Assembly: GCA_937859745.1 (NCBI GenBank)
Contig: CALMAQ010000133.1
Location: 1 to 35,579, forward strand
Length of the DNA stretch: 35,579 bases
From: an uncultured Verrucomicrobiota bacterium
GTDB lineage: Bacteria; Verrucomicrobiota; Verrucomicrobiia; Chthoniobacterales; SZAS-18
Direction of reading: 5' to 3'
Shown here: one piece after another, positions 21,930 through 30,995 of the stretch
Position numbering within the stretch: position 1 is the first letter of the stretch
How the letters are laid out: the number at the start of each line of letters is the position of its first letter
Translations under genes and position numbers: made by a program
Notes under the pieces: model-generated
Told to the model about the DNA's origin: nothing
Seen by the model: only the letters and a program-made list of their open reading frames with translations
The model's database searches: none

Positions 21930-22958
21930 TCAGGCGTCTGCCGTCTGGCCGTTCACGTCGTGGATCGCCGCCGTGCCTTTGGCGGCGAGGGTCAGCGCGC
22001 GCACGACGGCGCGCTTGCCCAGTTCGATCTTGAACGCGTTGTGCTCGTAGCCCTGCGCGCCCGCAAAGAGCGCCTCGGCGACGGGCAGGAAGCTTTCCTT
22101 CGTCGCGGGTTTGCCGGTCAGCAGCGCCTCGGCCGCCGGCAGACGCCAGGGTTTGTGCGCCACGCCGCCCAGCGCGAGCCGCGTGCTCTTGATCGTGTCG
22201 CCGTCCAGTTCGAGCCCCGCCGCTACGCTCACCAGCGCGAACGCGTAGGAGGCGCGGTCGCGCACCTTCGTGTACACCGAGTGCGCCGCGTAGGGGCTTT
22301 CCGGCAGGTCGATGGACGTGATGAGTTCGTCGGGAGAAAGGGTGTTCTCGATGTGCGGCGTGTTGCTAGGCAGCGTGTGGAACTCCGCGATTGGGATGGA
22401 CCTTTCACCCTGCGGCCCGCTAACGCGGACGACGGCTTCCAGCGCGGCCAGCGCCACGCACATGTCGCTCGGGTGCGTGGCGATGCACTGGGCGCTCGTG
22501 CCCAAGACCCCGCAGACGCGGTTCTGCCCGCGGATGGCCGGGCAGCCGCTGCCGGGCTGGCGTTTGTTGCAGGGCGTGGCCACGTCGTAGAAGTAGTAGC
22601 AGCGCGTGCGCTGGAGCAGGTTGCCGCCGTTGGTGGCCATGTTACGCAACTGCGCCGACGCCCCCGCCAGGATGGCGCGCGAGAGCATGGGGTAACGACG
22701 CTGCACTTCCGGGTGATAAGCGGTGTCCGCGTTCGTGACGAGCGCCCCCAGCCGCAGGCCGCCTCCGGACATAGGTTCGACGGCGGCCAGCGGCAGGCGG
22801 TTGATGTCGATGAGCCGCGCGGGACGGGCGACGTTTTCCTTGAGCAGGTCCACCAGGTTGGTGCCGCCTGCGAGGAACTGGCCGCCGCCGTTGGCCTCGA
22901 CCTTCTCCTTGATGGCGTCCGCGATGCCGGTGGCTCGGGTGTAGGCAAAATTGATCAT
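21930..22958 (-). CDS. paoB: FAD and [4Fe-4S] subunit of the aldehyde oxidoreductase (PaoB/YagS type)
   Basis: This 342-residue subunit has the FAD-binding N-terminus FLAGGTNLVDLLKENVARPA and the second flavin loop NMATNGGNLLQRTRC. It also has the Cys set C120, C130, C139 and C158 (RTRCYYF, PCNKR, SGCPA, QCIATHPSD). This is the extra [4Fe-4S] site that marks PaoB-like and 4-hydroxybenzoyl-CoA-reductase-like flavoproteins and is missing in ordinary xanthine dehydrogenase FAD subunits. The start is the ATG at 22956-22958. Gaps to its neighbours are 29 and 32 bp, so it is operonic. It passes electrons between the [2Fe-2S] subunit and an acceptor. Confidence 0.92.
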   Translation of the reverse strand: MINFAYTRATGIADAIKEKVEANGGGQFLAGGTNLVDLLKENVARPARLIDINRLPLAAVEPMSGGGLRLGALVTNADTAYHPEVQRRYPMLSRAILAGASAQLRNMATNGGNLLQRTRCYYFYDVATPCNKRQPGSGCPAIRGQNRVCGVLGTSAQCIATHPSDMCVALAALEAVVRVSGPQGERSIPIAEFHTLPSNTPHIENTLSPDELITSIDLPESPYAAHSVYTKVRDRASYAFALVSVAAGLELDGDTIKSTRLALGGVAHKPWRLPAAEALLTGKPATKESFLPVAEALFAGAQGYEHNAFKIELGKRAVVRALTLAAKGTAAIHDVNGQTADA

Positions 22959-22987
22959 AGCAATGTGAGGTGGAGGGAAGAAGCGGA

Positions 22988-23506
22988 TCAGACGGAGAGC
23001 CTGGCGCGGGTGGCGTCCATTGCTTTTTCGATGGCGGCAACGATGTTGGGGTAAGCTCCGCAGCGGCAGAGGTTGCCGCTCATGAGTTCGCGGATGTCGT
23101 CGGCGGTCTCGGCGTGGCCCTCGCGGATCATGCCGACGGCCGAGCAGATCTGGCCGGGCGTGCAGTAGCCGCACTGGAAGGCGTCGCAATCCACGAAGGC
23201 CTGCTGCATCGGGTGAAGCTCGGAGCCGGGAGCGGCAAGGCCCTCGATGGTGGTGACCTGCGAACCATCCTTGGCGACGGCCAGCACCAAGCAGGAGTTG
23301 ACGCGCTTGCTGTCGAGCAACACCGTGCAGGCCCCGCACTGGCCATGGTCGCAGCCTTTCTTGGTGCCGGTCAGGTCGAGGTACTCGCGCAGGAGGTCGA
23401 GCAGCGTGGTCCACGGGGCGACTTCCAGATGGCGTTGCTGGCCGTTGATGGTCAGAGTGACGAACTGCGTGGCGGGCGGGCTGGCGTTGGCGGTGGCAAG
23501 GTTCAT
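22988..23506 (-). CDS. paoA: [2Fe-2S] subunit of the aldehyde oxidoreductase (PaoA/YagT type)
   Basis: The 172-residue protein carries both cluster sites of the family: the plant-ferredoxin-like site C52, C57, C60 and C72 (GCDHGQCGACTVLL, NSC), and the helical site C112, C115, C147 and C149 (QCGYCTPGQ, NLCRCGAYPN). The ATG at 23504-23506 gives a short Ala-rich lead of about 14 residues. E. coli PaoA has a Tat signal peptide exporting the complex; none is visible here, even in the longer upstream frame, so this enzyme is probably cytoplasmic. It lies between the XdhC gene and the FAD subunit gene. Confidence 0.93.
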   Translation of the reverse strand: MNLATANASPPATQFVTLTINGQQRHLEVAPWTTLLDLLREYLDLTGTKKGCDHGQCGACTVLLDSKRVNSCLVLAVAKDGSQVTTIEGLAAPGSELHPMQQAFVDCDAFQCGYCTPGQICSAVGMIREGHAETADDIRELMSGNLCRCGAYPNIVAAIEKAMDATRARLSV

Positions 23507-23571
23507 AATCGGGTAACGGACGAGGTGCTTGGCGGCAAAGTGTGTCGTGTCATCGGAGGATTTCGTGAATC

Positions 23572-24801
23572 TCACCTTTCTGCTCCAGAGAAGCGAATCG
23601 ATCCCGCGAGCGCCGGAACGCCTGATGGTAGGAACCTTGAAAGATTGCCGGGATCGCCGTGCAGTGGGGCGTTTCGAAGTTTGAGACTGCCGCCCTGACG
23701 ATGCGCCGCGACCGCCTGGATTTCCGCCACGATGGCGAGCGCAATCTCCTCGGGTGCCTCTGCACCGATGTCCAGGCCCGCCGGTCCGTGGACGCGTGTG
23801 GGGCATCGGCTGCCCTGCCATTCGGCCAAGTCGGAGAGCAGGCGCTCTGTGCGGCCACGTGGGCCGAGGACGCCGATGTAAGCCGCCGAGGACGCCAGCG
23901 CCGTGCGTAAAAATTCCAGGTCGTGAGAATAGTTGTGCGTCATGAGCACAACCGCTTCACCTTGCCTGACAGGCAAGCGGGTGGCGAATTTCTGTGGTGG
24001 ACAAACGACGAGTTCATCCACTTCAGGGAATCGTTCGCGGGTGGCGTAAGCACGGCGGCCATCGACCACCCGGACGCACCAACCGAGTTCCTTGCCCAAC
24101 CGGGCGAGCGGCACGGCGTCCTCGCCCGCTCCACAAATCAGCAGCGAGCGCGGCGGGTACACGGCGTCGATGAAAATTTCGACGCGCCTGCCTTCGAGAT
24201 CATGGTAGGCGTGGAGCGCGGAGCGGCCCTGCTCCAAGACAGTCCGAGCATCGTTGGAAACCGCCGCGATGAGTGCCGGGTCCGTCAGTGTTCCAGCAAG
24301 GTTGCCGGCTTCATCCAGCCATAAGAACTGACCGAGTTCGACCGACGTGGACCCATCCAACGCGCAAACCGTGATGACCGCCCCGGCACGCCGCTCGCGC
24401 AGAGCACAGGCCAAATAGCCGAGCGGGCCCGCGGACGCGGTGGGAGTCAACGGCTGGATCAGAACATGAACAACCCCTCGGCAACCGAGGCCAGATCCCA
24501 GGAGGGTGTCCGCTTCGGCGGTGGTATCGTAGCAGACGCTCACGGCCCGCCCGGTTCTAATGGTTTCGAGAGCGCGTTCGCGGGCGTCGTCTTCCAGGCA
24601 GCCGCCACTGATCGAACCGAGACCAGCCGCGCCGATGGAATCGGCCGGCTGATCGGTCTCGGCCAGCACAAGCATCCGCGCGCCGGGCCTGCGGTAAGTG
24701 CTGCCCGAAGTCTTGAAGACGGTGATCAGTGCAGCCGTGCGGCCGAGGTCGCGGGCTTGCTCACCGGCACGGACGATGGCTTGCAGTTCTTTCGTGGCCA
24801 T
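23572..24801 (-). CDS. xdhC: XdhC/CoxI-family molybdenum cofactor chaperone
   Basis: This 409-residue protein has the N-terminal XdhC/CoxI domain (AALITVFKTSGSTYRRPGAR, GSISGGCLEDD) and the C-terminal Rossmann-like half (SLLICGAGEDAVPLARLGKE, VVLMTHNYSHDLEFLRTAL, YIGVLGPRGRTE). Such proteins bind the modified, sulfurated molybdenum cofactor and insert it into hydroxylases; PaoD does this for PaoABC. It is first in the operon, 65 bp ahead of the [2Fe-2S] gene. The last 50 residues after HRQGGSLKLRN look poorly conserved and may be a read-through extension. The start MATKELQAIVRAGEQARDLG is typical. Confidence 0.9.
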   Translation of the reverse strand: MATKELQAIVRAGEQARDLGRTAALITVFKTSGSTYRRPGARMLVLAETDQPADSIGAAGLGSISGGCLEDDARERALETIRTGRAVSVCYDTTAEADTLLGSGLGCRGVVHVLIQPLTPTASAGPLGYLACALRERRAGAVITVCALDGSTSVELGQFLWLDEAGNLAGTLTDPALIAAVSNDARTVLEQGRSALHAYHDLEGRRVEIFIDAVYPPRSLLICGAGEDAVPLARLGKELGWCVRVVDGRRAYATRERFPEVDELVVCPPQKFATRLPVRQGEAVVLMTHNYSHDLEFLRTALASSAAYIGVLGPRGRTERLLSDLAEWQGSRCPTRVHGPAGLDIGAEAPEEIALAIVAEIQAVAAHRQGGSLKLRNAPLHGDPGNLSRFLPSGVPALAGSIRFSGAER

Positions 24802-25012
24802 GGAGGATAGAAGTTAAGCACCGCAACCGCGTGTTCATCGTTGGAGCGAGCGAGGCTAGGCGTCGTCGGTCAGGTGACGCTTGAGTCCATGCTGGTTCTC
24901 GATCATCGCGGGGGTGCCGAGAAGATGACGACGGGGTTTCAGGTTGTTCCATCGCGCCTCGGAAAGTCATCGGCGCGATGGCGTGTCCTGCCAGGGATCG
25001 GCGTGCAGGCGA

Positions 25013-25705
25013 TCAGGATTTCGTCCCGACCGCAAGTTGCTCCAAGAGAAAGGCCGCCGCAGGCCCGGAGGACGCCGGGTTCTGTCCCGTGATGAGCAGG
25101 CCGTCGTTGACGACGTAAGGTTTCATGTCGCCGGCCTTTGAGTATTCGCCGCCCTTTTCCGTCAACATATCTTCCAGGAGGAACGGGACGACGTCGGTCA
25201 ATTTGACCGATGCTTCCTCGGAGTTGGTGAAGCCCGTGACTTTCTTGCCTGCGACCAGCGGCTTGCCCTCCGGGGTATTGACGTGGCGAAGGGCGGCCGG
25301 CGCGTGGCAAACCAGCGCAACGGGCTTGCCGGCCGCGAGAAAGGACTCGATCAACCGGATCGAGTTGGCGTCCTCGGCGAGATCCCACATAGGGCCGTGT
25401 CCGCCGGAATAGTAGACCGTATCGAAGTCTGTCTGCGAGACCGCGTCCAGTCGTACCGAAGCGGCGAGTTGCGCGTTTGCCGCGGCGTCGGCCTCAAAGC
25501 GGCTGGTGGAGTCGGTCAGGAACTCCGACGCGGTGCTCGCCGGATCGAGCGGGGGCTGTCCTCCCTTGGGTGAGGCCAGCACGACCTCCGCGCCGGCGTC
25601 TTTGAACGTGTAGTAGGGTGCAGCCAGTTCCTCGAACCAATAGCCCGTTTTGCGGCCCGTGTTGCCGAGTTTGTCGTGTGAAGTCAGAACCATCAGTATT
25701 TTCAT
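25013..25705 (-). CDS. DJ-1/PfpI superfamily protein (Hsp31/glyoxalase III-like)
   Basis: The 230-residue protein has the class I glutamine-amidotransferase-like fold of DJ-1. It shows KILMVLTSHDKLGNTGRKTG, the acidic GYWFEELAAPY (Glu25/Glu26), the GGHGPMWDL loop (101-109), and the nucleophile elbow VALVCHAPAAL with Cys133-His134. The long form with the GYWFEE block is that of Hsp31-like proteins, some of which convert methylglyoxal to lactate without glutathione and some of which act on glycated products. There is a good Shine-Dalgarno (aggaga) before the ATG and a strong promoter with an embedded operator. The adjacent NemR-like gene suggests induction by electrophiles. Confidence 0.9.
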   Translation of the reverse strand: MKILMVLTSHDKLGNTGRKTGYWFEELAAPYYTFKDAGAEVVLASPKGGQPPLDPASTASEFLTDSTSRFEADAAANAQLAASVRLDAVSQTDFDTVYYSGGHGPMWDLAEDANSIRLIESFLAAGKPVALVCHAPAALRHVNTPEGKPLVAGKKVTGFTNSEEASVKLTDVVPFLLEDMLTEKGGEYSKAGDMKPYVVNDGLLITGQNPASSGPAAAFLLEQLAVGTKS

Positions 25706-25747
25706 TTTGTTGTTCTCCTGTGAATGTGTTTGAGCGGGCGAGATACG

Positions 25748-25776
25748 ATATTAGACCAGTCGTCTATAAATCGCAA
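25748..25776 (-). promoter_or_regulatory. promoter with embedded NemR-type operator for the DJ-1-like gene
   Basis: On the minus strand, -35 TTGCGA (25776-25771) and -10 TAATAT (25753-25748) are separated by exactly 17 bases. Between them, and overlapping the -10 by two bases, lies tagac-cagtc-gtcta (25752-25766). This inverted repeat resembles the TAGACC-type operators of NemR-like TetR repressors. Binding would block RNA polymerase directly. Confidence 0.75.
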
Positions 25777-25885
25777 CGCCTATTTTTTGGATACCTTTCC
25801 CTACCTAGGTGTGAGGCACGAAGACCAGCGCATTACTTCAAAAAGGTTTGGTTTGCCCGCCTGACGATCACCGTTCCGGCCAGCC

Positions 25886-26509
25886 TTAAAATGCTTCGCC
25901 AGATAGAATCCGCTCCGTCGCCGCAAGGGCGGTGTTGAACGCCGCGCGCTCGTGGGAAATCTTTGACATGACACTCGCGCCCATCCACAGCTCGTAGAGC
26001 GCGTGGGCAGTCGCCTTCGGGCTGGCGATGATCGGGATAGAACCGTCAGATTTGCCTTCTTTGATGACGCGTGCGATCCGCGAGATGATCTCCGAGGTGC
26101 CGTTCTTCAAAGCGAGACGCATCTCCTCCGAGATGTCGGAGACTTCGGCCCCGAGTTTGACCGCCAGACACTTTCCTTCGGGATCGCCGCACTCCTGTTT
26201 CTCTCGCCAGAAAGTCCAGTACGCGACCAAACGCGCCCTGGCGCTCCGGCCCGGGGCCGACAAGTATTTCTCCATCTCGGAAAAATAGCTGGCGAAATAG
26301 TGCTCCAGCAACGCCGTGCCGAAAGCCTCCTTGGACGCGAAATAGTAGTAGAACGACCCCTTGGGCACATCGGCTGTTGCCAGGATCTCGTTCAAACCTA
26401 CGGCTGAAAAGCCTTTGGTTCCCACGATGCGTTCCGCCGTATCGAGGATGTGTGACTTTGTCGTTGCGTTACGGGTGGTGGAGTCAGTGGCGGCCATCGG
26501 GGTGTGCAT
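25886..26509 (-). CDS. TetR-family regulator, NemR-like
   Basis: This 207-residue repressor has an N-terminal HTH (residues about 17-63: SHILDTAERIVGTKGFSAVG, then LNEILATADVPKGSFYYYF) and a ligand domain containing QECGDPEGKCLAVKLGAEVS. Cys107 and Cys114 lie where NemR carries its redox- and electrophile-sensing cysteines. NemR-type regulators release DNA when these thiols are modified by quinones, aldehydes or bleach. It sits directly upstream of the DJ-1-like gene on the same strand (180-bp gap with the operator). A matching half-operator occurs 130 bp before its own start, so autoregulation is likely. The SDR remnant behind it was probably part of the same detoxification cluster. Confidence 0.9.
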   Translation of the reverse strand: MHTPMAATDSTTRNATTKSHILDTAERIVGTKGFSAVGLNEILATADVPKGSFYYYFASKEAFGTALLEHYFASYFSEMEKYLSAPGRSARARLVAYWTFWREKQECGDPEGKCLAVKLGAEVSDISEEMRLALKNGTSEIISRIARVIKEGKSDGSIPIIASPKATAHALYELWMGASVMSKISHERAAFNTALAATERILSGEAF

Positions 26510-26639
26510 TGCTTTCCGTGGGCCTTCCCGGTCCGGGGAGCTCTCGTTCCGCCCTGGTGATTTCCGATTTGTTCATCTCGCGGCGAGGCGTGCCGACCTT
26601 TTGTGTGGCGAAATATTCCGGTAAACTGTGAAGGTACCG

Positions 26640-26649
26640 TAGACCAGTC
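26640..26649. promoter_or_regulatory. operator half-site upstream of the TetR gene
   Basis: tagaccagtc is identical to the left ten bases of the operator at 25752-25761. The right arm is degenerate (cactg instead of gtcta). It lies about 130 bp upstream of the regulator start, in a 260-bp gap holding no gene. Confidence 0.45.
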
Positions 26650-26769
26650 CACTGCTGTTGTCGACTTCGGCTTTGTCGCACAACCGCTCGGTTGTTCGGA
26701 GAGACAAAGTTTTATCGGGTCGCCAGAACCCCCGCCGGTCTTGGGATTTAAAGATCAAGCAGGTGTGGA

Positions 26770-27130
26770 TCAAACCTGGGTCATGCCGCCATTGACGAAG
26801 AGTTCGACGGCGTTGACGAAGGAACTGTCCTCCGAGGCCAGGAACACCACGGCCCGGGCTACCTCGTCCGTCGTGCCCACGCGGCCCAGGGGGATCGCGG
26901 CGATCCCCGCGTCGATGAAGCCTTGCTTCTGTTCTTTGCTCAAACCGAGGCCATCGTAACCGGGCGTCGGCACCATGCCCGGGCTGACGACGTTGACGCG
27001 GATGCCGCGCCCTTTCAGGTCCATGGCCCAGGAGCGCGCCAGGTTACGCACGGCCGCCTTGATCGAGCTATAGATGCTGAAAGCCGGGCTGCCTTTGATG
27101 CTGGTGGTCGAGGCGTTGAGGATGATCATC
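26770..27130 (-). pseudogene. SDR oxidoreductase, C-terminal half only (truncated by Tn3 element)
   Basis: The frame begins exactly at the end of the transposon inverted repeat and encodes the last 120 residues of a short-chain dehydrogenase. Visible are the strand IILNASTTSIKG, the catalytic YSSIK (YxxxK), GRGIRVNVVSPGMVPTPG, and the end VNAVELFVNGGMTQV. The N-terminal NAD(P)-binding GxxxGxG half, about 120-130 residues, is missing and does not reappear on the other side of the transposon. The gene is therefore dead. The fused frame extending to 27369 is transposon sequence, not protein of this family. Confidence 0.9.
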
Positions 27131-27170
27131 GGGGTCCACGTAGAAAACGGACTATAAAGCACGTTAAGGT
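27131..27170. repeat. left terminal inverted repeat of the Tn3-family element
   Basis: Forty bases beginning ggggtccacg; 37 match the complement of 30267-30306. It interrupts the SDR gene. Confidence 0.93.
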
Positions 27171-27285
27171 GATGGGAGGTTGTTTTTCGTCCATCGTCCC
27201 AGGGTTCATCCATCAGCGGTGAGCGGAGCGTTTTCATGGAAGGCCTCCTGTCCAGTTCAGCATCTGCATGAAAGCTGGTAGTCAT

Positions 27286-27301
27286 GCGTCCGTAAGGACG
27301 C
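27286..27301 (+). promoter_or_regulatory. hairpin covering the tnpA ribosome-binding site
   Basis: gcgtcc-gtaa-ggacgc forms a perfect 6-bp stem ending 6 bases before the tnpA ATG at 27308. The only Shine-Dalgarno-like sequence, aagga, lies in its loop and right arm, so the hairpin should limit transposase translation. Confidence 0.5.
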
Positions 27302-27307
27302 TTGACC

Positions 27308-30273
27308 ATGCCCCGCCGTACCATCTTCTCCGACACCGAACTCGCCAGTTTGCTCACCCTGCCCGACACAGAGGCAGAAGCGATCCGCCGCTACACCTTC
27401 AGTGACGCCGACCTTGCGATCATCTCACAACACCGTGGCCCCGCCAACCGCCTGGGCTTCGCCGTACAACTCTGCTACATGCGCTACCCGGGTGTCGTGT
27501 TGGCTGCTGGTGACACGCCGTCGACATCGCTTCTGCGGCTGGTGGCGGCGCAGTTGAAGCTCCCGCCGGAACACTGGGCAGCCTACGGCAAGCGGGAGCA
27601 GACCCGCCGCGAGCACCTCGTCGAACTGCAAACGGTGTTTGGGTTTCGACTGTTCGGCAAGCGACACTACCGCTCCGCCGTGCATGGCCTCGAAGAACTG
27701 GCATGGCAGACCGACAAAGGCATCGTGCTGGCGGGCGCGTTGGTTGAGAGCCTCCGCCAAAGAGCGATCCTACTGCCGACCCCGTCCGTCATTGAGCGCA
27801 TTTGCGCTGAGGCCATCACGCGCGGCAACCGGCGGATCTACCGTGTGCTCAATGAGTCGCTCGTCAACGCGCACCGGCGGCGCTTGGATGGCTTGCTCGA
27901 ACGCAAGGAGGGCAACAAAAAGACGCAGCTTCAATGGGTGCGCCAGTCGCCCGGGCGGCCGAACTCACGTCACATGCTCGAACACATCGAGCGCCTCAAA
28001 TATTTGCAGGCGGTCGATCTCCCGGACGGGATCGGGCGCAGCCTGCACCAAAACCGTCTGCTCAAGCTCGCCGCGAGGGCGGCCAGATGCGTGCGGCTGA
28101 GTTGGCCAAGTTCGAACCGCAACGCCGTTACGCCACGCTGGTTGCCTTGGTGGTCGAAGGTGTCGCTACCGTGACCGACGAGATCGTTGACCTGCACGAT
28201 CGCATCCTGGGTCGGATCTTCAATGCGGCCAAGCAACGTCATCAGCAGCAGTTCCGGAAAGCCGGTAAAGCGATCAATGACAAGGTTCGCTTGTACAGCA
28301 AAATCGGTCGAGCGTTGCTAGAGGCACGGCAGAGCGGCACGGATGCGTTCGCGGCCATCGAATCGGTGATCCCGTGGGAGGCGTTTGTCGCCAGCGTGAC
28401 CGAAGCGCAAACGCTCGCGCCCTCGGACGACTTTGACTACCTGCCCCGGGTGGTGGACAGCCATGCCATGGTGCGCCGCTACGCCCCGGCTTTCTTGGCA
28501 GCCTTGGACTTCAGCGCCGCGCCGGCCGCGCAGGCAGTGCTCGACGCCGTAAGCGCGCTCCGGCTGATGTATGCCAGCAGCTATCGGTTGCTACCGGCAG
28601 ACGCGCCGACAGCCTTCATCAAAAAGCGTTGGGAGAAGCTGGTGTTCACCGTTGGTGGCATCGACGTGCGCTTCTACGAGATCTGCGCGCTGTCGGAACT
28701 TCGCAACGCTCTGCGCTCGGGCGACATCTGGGTGCGTGGCTCGCGTCAGTTCAAGAACTTCGAGGAGTACCTGCTGCCACCGACGAGCTTTACCGTTCTG
28801 CGCCGATCCGGTCCGTGGCCGCTCGCTGTGGCTCCAGACTGCGCCGAGTACCTTCGTGAACGGATGGAACTGCTCAGCCTGAAGCTGGAAACCACCGACG
28901 CCTTGGCGGCAACAAACGATCTGCCCGACGCCATCGTCACCACTTCCGGCTTGAAGATCACCCCGCTGGACGCGGCGGTGCCGGAGGCTGCACAAACGCT
29001 GATCGACCAGTGCGCGGGCCTGCTGCCGCACGTGAAGATCACTGAAGTGCTCCAGGAGGTAGACGGCTGGACGGACTTCACGCAGCATTTTACCCATATC
29101 AAAAGTGGCGAGACGGCTCGGGACAAAACCTTGTTGTTAACCGCCGTCCTCGCGGACGCGGTCAACCTCGGCTTGAGCAAGATGGCGGAGTCGTGCCCCG
29201 GCACGACCCACGCGAAACTCTCGTGGCTACAGGCGTGGTACATCCGTGATGAAACGTACTCGGCGGCGTTGGCAGAACTGGTCAACGCGCAGTTCCGCCA
29301 GCCTTTCGCCGTGCATTGGGGCGAGGGCCTCACTTCTTCCTCGGACGGGCAGCGCTTCAAGGCGGCGAGCCGCGCCGAGAGCACCGGCCACATCAACCCG
29401 AAGTACGGCACGGAACCCGGGCGCATGTTCTACACGCACGTGTCCGACCAGTACGCGCCCTACCATGCCAAGATCGTCAACGTCGGCGTGCGCGATGCGA
29501 CCTACGTGCTCGACGGTCTGCTCTACCACGAGAGTGACCTGCGCATCGAAGAGCACTACACCGACACCGCCGGCTTCACCGACCATGTCTTCGCGCTGAT
29601 GCACCTGCTTGGCTTCCGCTTCGCTCCTCGCATCCGCGACCTTGGCGAGACGAAACTGTACACACCGGCTGACGGCAGGCAGTTCCCGGCGCTTGCCGCG
29701 TTGGTTGGCTCTCCTCTCAACCTCAAGGTGATCCGCGCGCATTGGGACGAAATCCTGCGGCTCGCAGCCTCCATCAAGCAGGGTACGGTCACCGCCTCGT
29801 TGATTCTTCGCAAGCTCGGCAGCTACCCGCGCCAGAACAGCTTGGCCGTCGCCTTGCGAGAACTCGGACGCATCGAACGCACGTTATTCATCCTGGACTG
29901 GCTCCAGAACGTGGAACTGCGCCGGCGCGTCAACGCCGGCCTCAATAAGGGCGAGGCGCGAAACGCACTGGCCCGCGCCGTGTTCTTCAATCGCTTAGGT
30001 GAAATCCGCGACCGCAGCTTTGAGCAACAGCGTCATCGTGCCAGCGGCCTGAACTTGGCGACGGCGGCCATCGTGCTCTGGAACACGGTGTACCTGGAAC
30101 GGGCGGTGCGTGCGTTGCGGCGGCACGATCAGAAGTTGGACGAGGCGCTGTGCAAGCACCTGTCGCCGCTTGGCTGGGAACACATCAACCTGACGGGCGA
30201 CTACGTCTGGAAGCAGAACCGCGTCGTCGGACCGGGAAAATACCGACCGCTTCGACCTCTCCCCATACCTTAA
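27308..30273 (+). pseudogene. tnpA: Tn3-family transposase with a one-base deletion
   Basis: The gene reads as a normal transposase of about 988 residues in two frames. The N-terminal part (MPRRTIFSDTELASLLTLPD, with the DUF4158-like domain) runs to about 28070. There LAREGGQM is expected, but the sequence has ctcgccgcgagg, one C short, and homology continues in the next frame ([20 protein letters not shown]). The catalytic domain is complete: [26 protein letters not shown] and [13 protein letters not shown] supply the D, D and E. Stop at 30271-30273. Unless the base is a sequencing error, the element cannot transpose on its own; frameshifting is not expected, since there is no slippery run. 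Confidence 0.93.
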
Positions 30274-30306
30274 CGTGCTTTATAATCCGTTTTCTACGTC
30301 GGCCCC
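30267..30306. repeat. right terminal inverted repeat of the Tn3-family element
   Basis: Complement of the left repeat with three mismatches. The tnpA stop codon (30271-30273) lies inside it. Confidence 0.93.
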
Positions 30307-30308
30307 TA

Positions 30309-30995
30309 ATGAGCACTGCTGAAGAAACCGTCACCGCCGACCAGCCCACCCGCTTCCCCCATACCCGCGCCGAGGCGTTGCGCGCCTGGGAGGAGTTCCG
30401 TCCGCGGGTCACGGCGTACGCGGACGCGCGCAACGGCGTGCGCCCGGGCCACAGCGCCGTGTCGCGGCTCGCGCCCGCCATCCGCCGCCGGCTGGTCACC
30501 GAGTACTAGCTGATCGCGTCCACCTTGGAAGGCCATCCTTTCTGGCGCGTGGAGAAGTTCGTGCAGGAGATGATGTGGCGGCGCTACTGGAAGAGTTGGC
30601 TGGAACTGCGCCTGGCTGTGTGGAGCGACTACCAGGCCGACGTGGGACAGTTGCGCGGGGAGTTGCGTGGTTATCAAGCCAAACGGCTCAAGGGAATTGA
30701 AGAAGGCCACAGCGGGGTGGAGATCATGGACTACTTCGCGCGCGAACTCTGCGTGGACGGTTACCTGCACAACCACGCGCGCATGTGGTTCGCGGGCTGG
30801 TGGATTCATACTGAAAAGTTGCCGTGGCAGCTCGGGGCCGACTTCTTTTACCGCCACCTGCTCGACGCGGACCCGGCGGCCACGCACGGCGGCCCGCTGG
30901 CATCTCACGCAGGTAAAGAGAATCCTCGCGCGAACGTGACCCAGGTTAAAATCGTAGGAGCAAAGAAATGTCAGATCATGCCAGAGGACCATTGA
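30309..30995 (+). pseudogene. photolyase/cryptochrome-family FAD-binding domain gene with internal stop
   Basis: From the ATG at 30309 the frame gives 66 residues (MSTAEETVTADQPTRFPHTR to RRLVTEY). It hits TAG at 30507-30509 and continues in the same frame with HPFWRVEKFVQEMMWRRYWK, YLHNHARMWFAGWWIHTEKL and FFYRHLLDADPA. These are hallmark blocks of the FAD-binding domain of DNA photolyases and cryptochromes. After DADPA the expected Trp-rich motif (WRW) is not in this frame, so a second lesion near 30880 is likely. Short family members without the antenna domain exist. The gene abuts the right transposon end and is not functional as read. Confidence 0.85.

Larger units (their letters stand above)
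27131..30306. mobile_element. Tn3-family element with tnpA only (3176 bp)
   Basis: The element is bounded by 40-bp terminal inverted repeats that differ at three positions, begin GGGG and contain GAAAACGGA-TATAAAGCACGTTAAG, close to the Tn21-subgroup ends. It carries a single transposase gene and no resolvase or passenger gene, similar in plan to IS1071-like Tn3-family insertion sequences. The 5-bp flanks are tcatc (left) and taatg (right), so there is no target duplication. The left flank is inside an SDR gene, and the right flank is a photolyase gene, which indicates a deletion or recombination next to the element. Confidence 0.95.

Noticed and set aside
21960-23054. Plus-strand frame of 364 codons
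   Set aside because: Antisense to the FAD and [2Fe-2S] subunits; typical mirror frame of GC-rich genes.
27126-30311. Five-base target duplication around the Tn3-family element
   Set aside because: The flanks are tcatc and taatg, which do not match.
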